Assembly: GCA_938003575.1 (NCBI GenBank) | Contig: CALKYG010000054.1 | Coordinates: 1 to 9,371 of the forward strand | Reading direction: 5' to 3' | DNA length: 9,371 bases | DNA from: an uncultured Alphaproteobacteria bacterium | GTDB taxonomy: Bacteria; Pseudomonadota; Alphaproteobacteria; Caulobacterales; Parvularculaceae | Part shown: piece after piece, positions 4,875 to 9,371 of the stretch | How the letters are laid out: each line of letters starts with the position of its first letter | How positions within the stretch are numbered: the stretch's first letter is position 1 | The notes under the pieces: model-generated | Database searches by the model: none | Seen by the model: the letters and a program-made list of their open reading frames with translations, nothing else | What the model was told of the DNA's origin: nothing | Program-made: the position numbers and the translations under genes

Positions 4875-6170
4875 ATGAAGCTGAGAGAGCTTCGCGAAAA
4901 GCGCGCCCGGATTGTCTCGGAAATGCGAGCGATTGCGGACAAGCCCGAAGGCGAATCGGGCGCGCCGAGCGAAACCCAGGAAAAACGATTTGAAGTCCTG
5001 AAAGGCGAGCTGACGCTCGTCGAAAAATCGATCGACAAGCAAGAGTTGATCGACGAAGCGGATCGCCGCGCCGCCGGCCACCCGATCGGCCGCGAAGGCG
5101 ACAGCGATTTTGAGGCGGAATGCCGCGCTTTCTCCCTGACCCGGGCGATCGCCGGCGCAGCCGGGCTCAATGTCGATAATGGCCGCGAACGCGAAGTGAG
5201 CGCCGAATTGCAAAAGCGCAGCGTGAAAAAATTTCAAGGGATCGCCATCCCAATGGAAGTTTTTCATCGCCGCGTCACACAGCGCGATTTGGAAAAGCGC
5301 GTCATTACGACCGCCGCGCCGGCGGGCGGTCCCGGCGCCAATATCATCGCGACGGATTTTCGCGGCGATCAATTTATCGACGTTCTGCGCGCGAAACTGG
5401 TGACCGGCGAACTCGGCGCGACGGTGCTTTCCGGCCTCGTCGGCAATGTCGATATACCGCGCCTGAAAGCGAGTGCGGCGACAGGCTGGGTAGCTGAGAA
5501 CGCGGCGATTACGCCGAGCGATCACCAATTCGACAAAGTGTCGATGACGCCGAAACATGTTGGCGCTATCACAGAATTTTCGCGCAATATGCTGCTGCAA
5601 TCGACGCCGGCGATCGAACAATTGATCCGCGACGACTTCGCCAAAATTCTCGCCCAGGCGCTTGACGCCGCGGCGATCAAGGGCGGCGGCTCAAACGAGC
5701 CGGACGGCGTGCTTTCGCAGCCCGGACTCGATACGACCGTTTCCATGGCGGGAACGCCGAGCTGGGCCGATATTCTCGACCTCATCAACATTGTCGAGGA
5801 AGGTGACGCCGAGGGTTCCGGCTTCCTGATGCGGCCGCTCGCCGCGAAAACCCTGCGATCGACAGTGCGCGTCGCCTCGACCGACTCGCGGTTTATCATG
5901 GACGAGCCCGGCAATCTTGCCGACTATCCCGCGGTTCGATCAACGCTCGTGCCGATCGTCGCCGGATCGCCGAATACGACGTCGGTCATCTTCGGTCAGT
6001 GGTCGGATCTTCTCATCGGCTACTGGTCGGCTTTCGACCTTCTCGTCAATCCGTATGAGTCGACGGCCTATTCGAAAGGCAACATCTCGGTGCGCGGCAT
6101 GCTTACGGCCGATATCGCCGTCCGTCATGTCGAAAGCTTCGCCGCAGCGACCGACTTCCCGGCGCCGTAG
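4875..6170 (+). CDS. HK97-family major capsid protein
   Basis: This 431-aa protein assembles the phage head shell. Residues 1-65 form a charged coiled coil like the delta (scaffold) domain that HK97-type proteases remove. Residues about 145-425 show the HK97-fold pattern: N-arm and E-loop region around NIIATDFRGDQFIDVLRAKL, then VAENAAITPSDHQFDKVSMTPKHVGAITEFS and the spine helix near TPAIEQLIRDDFAKILAQAL. The A-domain and end of the fold follow at GQWSDLLIGYWSAFDLLVNP. Length is normal and the gene looks intact. ATG 4875 is preferred to the ATG four codons upstream because GGAG (4865-4868) lies 6 nt before it. The protease gene follows after 14 nt. In most HK97-like phages the order is portal, protease, capsid; here it is reversed. 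Confidence 0.95.
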   Translation: MKLRELREKRARIVSEMRAIADKPEGESGAPSETQEKRFEVLKGELTLVEKSIDKQELIDEADRRAAGHPIGREGDSDFEAECRAFSLTRAIAGAAGLNVDNGREREVSAELQKRSVKKFQGIAIPMEVFHRRVTQRDLEKRVITTAAPAGGPGANIIATDFRGDQFIDVLRAKLVTGELGATVLSGLVGNVDIPRLKASAATGWVAENAAITPSDHQFDKVSMTPKHVGAITEFSRNMLLQSTPAIEQLIRDDFAKILAQALDAAAIKGGGSNEPDGVLSQPGLDTTVSMAGTPSWADILDLINIVEEGDAEGSGFLMRPLAAKTLRSTVRVASTDSRFIMDEPGNLADYPAVRSTLVPIVAGSPNTTSVIFGQWSDLLIGYWSAFDLLVNPYESTAYSKGNISVRGMLTADIAVRHVESFAAATDFPAP

Positions 6171-6184
6171 GACGGGGAGAAGTG

Positions 6185-6784
6185 ATGACGACGCCAGAAT
6201 TGCAAATTCGCCGCGCGGAAATCCGCCTTGAAAATCGCGGATCGGCGCGGCGACTTGTCGGTTACGCGGCGCGATATGGCGTCGTCGCCGATCTAGGCCC
6301 ATTCCGCGAGCGGATCGCCGCCGGCGCCTTCTCGGAATCGCTCGCTGAAACGACCGGGGAGGGCGGGGATATTCTCGCCCTTCTCGATCATGATCCCTCG
6401 CGCGTTCTGGGACGCACGCGAAGCAAGACGCTCGCCCTCGATGATGATGAAAAAGGCCTCGCCTTTGAAATCGCCGTGCCGGATACGAGCGCCGGGCGCG
6501 ATGCGCTTGCACTCGCCGAACGCGGCGATCTCGGCGGCGCATCGATCGGGTTTTTCGTCGAACAAGAAGCGCGCGACGGCGACGTCAGAGTCGTCAAACG
6601 CGCGAAGCTACTTGAAATTTCAGTCGTCTCGGCATGGCCCGCCTATGCCGAAACAAGTGTTGAGGCGCGGCGACGGGTTTTCCTTGACCCGGGACGGCTA
6701 GCTGGCGGTGCTGCGACCGCGAGTGCGGCTTCGCCGCGCCTCGACGCCCTTCGCCGATATCTTGAAACAGTCGGGAGGCGATAA
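6185..6784 (+). CDS. HK97-family prohead protease
   Basis: This 199-aa serine protease cleaves the scaffold domain of the capsid protein during head maturation. Family hallmarks are in place: the N-terminal GYAARYG-like strand (26-32), His69 in LLDHDPSRVLGRT, Ser120 in GGASIGF and the LLEISVVSAWPAYAET block (142-157). His69 and Ser120 fit the catalytic pair, and Glu144 could be the third residue. The C-terminal tail from about 165 is Ala/Arg-rich, as is common in the family. ATG 6185 has GGGGAG (6174-6179) 5 nt upstream. GTG 6182 is too close to it. The stop and the portal start share a base (TAATG), so protease and portal are probably coupled. Confidence 0.94.
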   Translation: MTTPELQIRRAEIRLENRGSARRLVGYAARYGVVADLGPFRERIAAGAFSESLAETTGEGGDILALLDHDPSRVLGRTRSKTLALDDDEKGLAFEIAVPDTSAGRDALALAERGDLGGASIGFFVEQEARDGDVRVVKRAKLLEISVVSAWPAYAETSVEARRRVFLDPGRLAGGAATASAASPRLDALRRYLETVGRR

Positions 6785-8010
6785 TGGGCATGCTCAGAAA
6801 ACTTGCTGATGCATTTGATCCCGCGCCGAAGCGCGAAAAGCGCGGTATTGATCCGTCCTGGGCGGCGCTCGCTGGCGGATCGGCCGACTGGCTGGACGCT
6901 CAAGCGATCGGAGCGCGTTACGTCACGCCCTGGCTCGCGGAAAACCTCGCCGCCTATCTCGCCGCCATCAATGCGATTTCCTCCGCAATCGCCGCGTTTC
7001 CGGCGCTGATCTATCGCCGCACGCCGGAAGGGCGCGAGGAAGTTGAAGAGCACCCGATCGCGACGCTGATCCGCGAAGGACCTAACGCCAATCAGTCCTG
7101 GTGCGATCTCATCGAATGGCTGATCGCCGATGCGCTCGGCAATGGAAACGGCGTCATCGAAATCCGCGCCGAGCGCGGGTCCGGGCGCGTGACCGAATTG
7201 CGGCCGCATCCCTGGCGCAGCGTGACGCCGCTGATCCTGCCGAATGGCCGGCTCGTTTACGATGTGCCCCAAGGGCCGGCGCCCGGCGTCGGGTCGGCGA
7301 AAACGAAACGTCTTCTCGATTCGGAAGTCATTCATCTGCGCGATCGCGGCGATGACGGATTGATCGGCCGGCCGCGACTTTCCAGATGCGCGGCGCCGGC
7401 GCGCGTCGCGCTCACCATGCAAAGTTACGCCGAGGAGCTTTACGAAAATAGCGCCCGGCCGAGCGGCCTGCTCTCAATTGAAAGCGATGTAGGCCAGGAG
7501 GAAGTCGACATCCTCCGCAATCGCCTCGATCAGGGATATGCGGGGCCGAAGAACGCCGGCAAGCTGTTACTGCTGACTGGCGGCGGCGTCACCTATTCAA
7601 CGATGGCGACCTCGCCCGAAGATATGGAAATGCTCGCAGCGCGGCGGTTCAGCGTCGAGGAAATGGCGCGCATCTTCCAGATCCCGCCGCCGCTCATTCA
7701 GGATTATACGCACAACACGTTCACGAACAGTCACGCCGCATCGCTCTGGTTCGCGCAACACACGCTCGGCCCCTGGGTGCGAAAACTCGAAGAAACATTG
7801 AAACGCGCGCTCTTCTCGGAAAGGGAACGCCGGACGCTATCAATCGAATTCGACATGTCGTCGCTATTGCGCGGCGATGCCGCGCAGCGCTGGACAGCGC
7901 ACGACATCGCCGTGCGGAACAACATCCTTTCGACCGACGAAATCCGCCAGATCGAAGGCTGGAATGCGCGGCCGAAAACAGAAGCGCCGCCAATGCCGGG
8001 GGTTGCGTGA
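6784..8010 (+). CDS. HK97-family portal protein
   Basis: The portal is the dodecameric ring at the head vertex through which DNA is packaged and leaves. The 408-aa length is close to that of HK97 portal. Typical sections can be followed in order: the AINAISSAIAAFPALIYRR helix (64-82), HPIATLIREGPNANQSWCDLIEW (94-116) with NGNGVIEI, the EVIHLRDRGDDGLIGRPRL block, the region around NAGKLLLLTGG, and the RRFSVEEMARIFQIPPPLI stretch. ATG 6784 has GGGAGG (6773-6778) 5 nt upstream and overlaps the protease stop. The stop overlaps the next start as TGATG. A portal without a terminase gene in the element implies that a helper phage's terminase docks onto it. Confidence 0.94.
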   Translation: MGMLRKLADAFDPAPKREKRGIDPSWAALAGGSADWLDAQAIGARYVTPWLAENLAAYLAAINAISSAIAAFPALIYRRTPEGREEVEEHPIATLIREGPNANQSWCDLIEWLIADALGNGNGVIEIRAERGSGRVTELRPHPWRSVTPLILPNGRLVYDVPQGPAPGVGSAKTKRLLDSEVIHLRDRGDDGLIGRPRLSRCAAPARVALTMQSYAEELYENSARPSGLLSIESDVGQEEVDILRNRLDQGYAGPKNAGKLLLLTGGGVTYSTMATSPEDMEMLAARRFSVEEMARIFQIPPPLIQDYTHNTFTNSHAASLWFAQHTLGPWVRKLEETLKRALFSERERRTLSIEFDMSSLLRGDAAQRWTAHDIAVRNNILSTDEIRQIEGWNARPKTEAPPMPGVA

Positions 8011-8402
8011 TGGGCGACGTAGCCGACTTCCCGGCGCTGTTGACCGAACGCCAGGCAGCGGCGAGACTCGGCGTCAGTCTTTCAACACTTCAGCGGTTAC
8101 GGCGTGCCGGGCACATCGCTTTCATTCAGATTGGCCGGCTCGTCAAATATCGCGAATCGCACCTCGCGGATTATTTGGAGGCCTCGACATGCGCGAGAAG
8201 AGAAGGCCCGGCCAGATCGGCAATTACTGGCTCTCAAAACGTCGCAACTCGGCCTATTGGTGCCGGACATGGTTCGACGCTGACACAAGACAGACGCGCC
8301 GTGAAAGCCTTGGCGTTACGGATTTTGACGAAGCCCGCGCGCGGCTCGAAACCTGGTTCGTCGCCTATGCCCGCCAGCCGCGGCGGGCCGCCGACGACAT
8401 GA
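8010..8402 (+). CDS. Excisionase-like helix-turn-helix protein
   Basis: Residues about 11-58 are a small MerR/AlpA/Xis-type domain (LLTERQAAARLGVSLSTLQR, then GRLVKYRESHLADYL), the kind that serves as excisionase or directionality factor beside an integrase. ATG 8010 overlaps the portal stop as TGATG, with GGGGG 7 nt upstream. The frame continues past the domain and overlaps the first 214 nt of the integrase gene, which is unusually long. The last 70 or so residues are low-quality sequence and probably reflect an absent stop rather than a domain. Transcription together with the head genes would make excision part of the same programme as head production. Confidence 0.75.
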   Translation: MGDVADFPALLTERQAAARLGVSLSTLQRLRRAGHIAFIQIGRLVKYRESHLADYLEASTCARREGPARSAITGSQNVATRPIGAGHGSTLTQDRRAVKALALRILTKPARGSKPGSSPMPASRGGPPTT

Positions 8403-9371
8403 CGATCGCAACCGCAGCCATGCGCTATTACGCTCAGCATGCGGCCTTTTTGAAAGGCGCCGGCGCCGGCGTGCAGAGGCGCAACCTCGAAATCGCCACG
8501 CATCATATAGGCGATTTGTCCGTCGCCAAGTTTACGCGATCGCGCCAAGAGGAATTTGCGCGAACGCTGGCTGAAAAATATCGACCGGCGACGATTCGCC
8601 GGATTTTCGACGCGATATTCGCCGCGCTCAATCGCGCCTTCCAAAACGAAGAGCTCGAACGGGTTCCGCCGCGCATCCGCCTGCCTGATTCGCCGCCGCG
8701 CGAGTTCGTCGCCTCGCTCGATCAACTCGCCGTTTTTTGGGATGCGCCGAAGCCGCCTCAGATGCAGATGTTTTTCGTCCTGCTCCTCGCGACCGGCGCA
8801 CGGCCGAGCTCAATTCTCGAACTGACCCGCTTTCAATGCGATGTCGATCGGCGCCTGATTGACCTCAACCCGCCTGGCCGCATTCAGACCGCAAAGCGCC
8901 GGCCGGTTGTTCCGATGTGCGATGTCGCCCGCGAATGGATCTCCGCGGCCGATGACGGCCCGCTCGTTCATTTTCACGGCCGCCCCATCACCTACATCAA
9001 TCAGAGCTGGAGACGGGTTCGGCGCGCCGCCGGGCTGCCTGAGGCGTTCACGCCGGGCGCCATGCGCCACACGGTTGCGAGCGAGTTGAGGCGGCAGGGC
9101 GTGCCGCCGGCGCAAATCGCCGGGCTCCTGGGGCACACAATGCCGAACTGGCGGACGACCGAACGCTACGCGAAATACGACCCCAAATTCATGGCCGAAT
9201 CGATCGCCGCCCTTGATCGGCTCTTCATCGAGATTGCGGACCGGACGGAAACAGGCTTTACTCCGGTGCGTGTCAGTGGCGTGCTAGCGCCGCGTGGCAA
9301 AGCCTCTAAGCCCTTGTTTTATGGTGGGCGCGACAGGGTTCGAACCTGTGACCCCTACGGTGTGAACGTAG
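8189..9371 (+). CDS. int: Tyrosine integrase, reading frame open through the attachment site
   Basis: This enzyme inserts and excises the element at tRNA-Val. It has an N-terminal arm-binding part (IGNYWLSKRRNSAYWCRTWF, 10-29), a core-binding domain (about 70-165) and a catalytic domain with Arg205 (TGARPSS), Lys236, Arg293 (AMRHT), His316 (LLGH) and nucleophile Tyr327 (ERYAKY). The His of the usual HxxR is Gly290. ATG 8189 has GGAGG (8177-8181) 7 nt upstream. No stop occurs in the window: 393 codons run to the end of the repeat, through the tRNA in antisense, and on into host sequence. In the excised circle, the frame gains 26 codons from the left end and stops at 133-135, giving 419 aa. The catalytic residues are upstream of the junction, so both forms should be active. 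Confidence 0.93.
   Translation, partial: MREKRRPGQIGNYWLSKRRNSAYWCRTWFDADTRQTRRESLGVTDFDEARARLETWFVAYARQPRRAADDMTIATAAMRYYAQHAAFLKGAGAGVQRRNLEIATHHIGDLSVAKFTRSRQEEFARTLAEKYRPATIRRIFDAIFAALNRAFQNEELERVPPRIRLPDSPPREFVASLDQLAVFWDAPKPPQMQMFFVLLLATGARPSSILELTRFQCDVDRRLIDLNPPGRIQTAKRRPVVPMCDVAREWISAADDGPLVHFHGRPITYINQSWRRVRRAAGLPEAFTPGAMRHTVASELRRQGVPPAQIAGLLGHTMPNWRTTERYAKYDPKFMAESIAALDRLFIEIADRTETGFTPVRVSGVLAPRGKASKPLFYGGRDRVRTCDPYGVNV
9268..9288 (+). promoter_or_regulatory. Candidate integrase arm-binding sites, right side
   Basis: GCGTGTCAG (9268-9276) and GCGTGCTAGC (9279-9288) are 11 bp apart in the same orientation, matching the pair at 140-159. GCGTGTCAG is identical in both pairs. A weaker third copy, GCGTGGCAA, follows at 9292-9300. 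The pair lies 71 bp from the anticodon-loop overlap sequence and inside the 3' part of the integrase gene. Confidence 0.5.
9318..9367. repeat. Right attachment site overlapping tRNA-Val and int
   Basis: This is the second copy of the 50-bp repeat at 5-54. Identity ends one base past the anticodon-loop sequence (9360-9366), which fits strand exchange across the 7-nt loop, with the anticodon stem arms (CTACG and CGTAG) as integrase core sites. This copy is continuous with the intact tRNA gene. Confidence 0.92.
9322..9371 (-). tRNA. tRNA-Val(CAC), 3' part; 5' part outside the window
   Basis: Read on the minus strand, the 50 bases divide exactly into anticodon arm CTACG-TTCACAC-CGTAG (perfect 5-bp stem, anticodon CAC, valine), variable loop GGGTC, T arm ACAGG-TTCGAAC-CCTGT, acceptor strand CGCGCCC, discriminator A and encoded CCA. 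The D arm and 5' acceptor strand lie beyond the window end. The element has inserted so that this copy keeps the complete tRNA. Confidence 0.93.

Larger units (their letters stand above)
5..9367. mobile_element. Integrated satellite-like element at tRNA-Val
   Basis: Two identical 50-bp copies of the 3' part of a tRNA-Val gene bound this block, and a tyrosine integrase gene abuts the right copy. This is the usual signature of a tRNA-targeting integrative element. The repeat-to-repeat period is 9313 bp, which is the predicted size of the excised circle. Contents are replication initiator-like, regulator, capsid, protease, portal, excisionase-like and integrase genes plus unknowns. No large terminase, tail, connector or lysis gene is visible, so a self-sufficient phage is unlikely. 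A phage satellite that builds part of its own head fits best. A degenerate prophage is possible, but every gene is open and the junctions are tight, which argues against decay. Confidence 0.88.

Noticed and set aside
3915..5621. Long open frame (568 codons) on the minus strand
   Set aside because: It is antisense to the regulator, the two small genes and the capsid gene. Its translation is Arg/Ala-rich without motifs, as expected from the complement of G+C-rich coding DNA.
5..9367. Complete prophage or gene transfer agent
   Set aside because: No terminase, tail or lysis genes are present, the size is too small, and a gene transfer agent would not carry integrase, own origin and flanking att sites.

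Overview
The window holds one complete integrated mobile element, about 9.3 kb long, flanked by short stretches of host sequence. A perfect 50-bp direct repeat (5-54 and 9318-9367) marks the ends. The repeat is the 3' part of a tRNA-Val(CAC) gene on the minus strand. The right copy belongs to the intact gene, whose 5' half lies beyond the window. The left copy is the remnant. High G+C content, rhizobial-type phage proteins and the style of the integrase suggest an alphaproteobacterium, probably Hyphomicrobiales (Rhizobiales). Genus cannot be told from this sequence.

Layout from left to right: left attachment site; an unknown 167-aa gene overlapping a winged-helix replication-initiator-like gene that carries iteron-like dyads in its own coding sequence (135-1518); an A+T-rich lipoprotein gene that looks like recently acquired cargo (1672-2373); a 793-bp stretch without convincing genes but with several strong hairpins (2374-3166); an unknown leftward gene (3167-3580); overlapping divergent promoters (about 3601-3649); and a rightward run of tightly packed genes. 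That run is a MerR-like regulator, two small unknowns, an HK97-type major capsid protein, its prohead protease, the portal protein, an excisionase-like HTH protein and a tyrosine integrase.

The gene set (integrase, excisionase, own replication initiator and ori, plus capsid, protease and portal) looks like a phage satellite that makes at least part of its own head. No terminase large subunit, tail, head-tail connector or lysis gene is visible, so a helper phage would have to supply packaging and tails. It resembles the idea of capsid-forming satellites but is far more reduced, and its head genes run capsid-protease-portal, the reverse of the usual HK97 order.

The most striking observation is at the ends. 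The integrase reading frame has no stop codon inside the element. It runs through the attachment site into the host tRNA gene, antisense to it. If the element is closed into its excised circle, the same frame crosses attP, gains 26 codons from the left end and stops in a TAATG that overlaps the start of the 167-aa gene. The TAATG and ATGA/TGATG couplings seen elsewhere in the element are thus continued across the junction. The circle would form one operon from the regulator through the head genes and integrase into the replication gene, and integration would cut the replication genes off from it. Paired 11-bp-spaced GCGTGYYAG repeats lie on both sides of attP and are likely integrase arm-binding sites.
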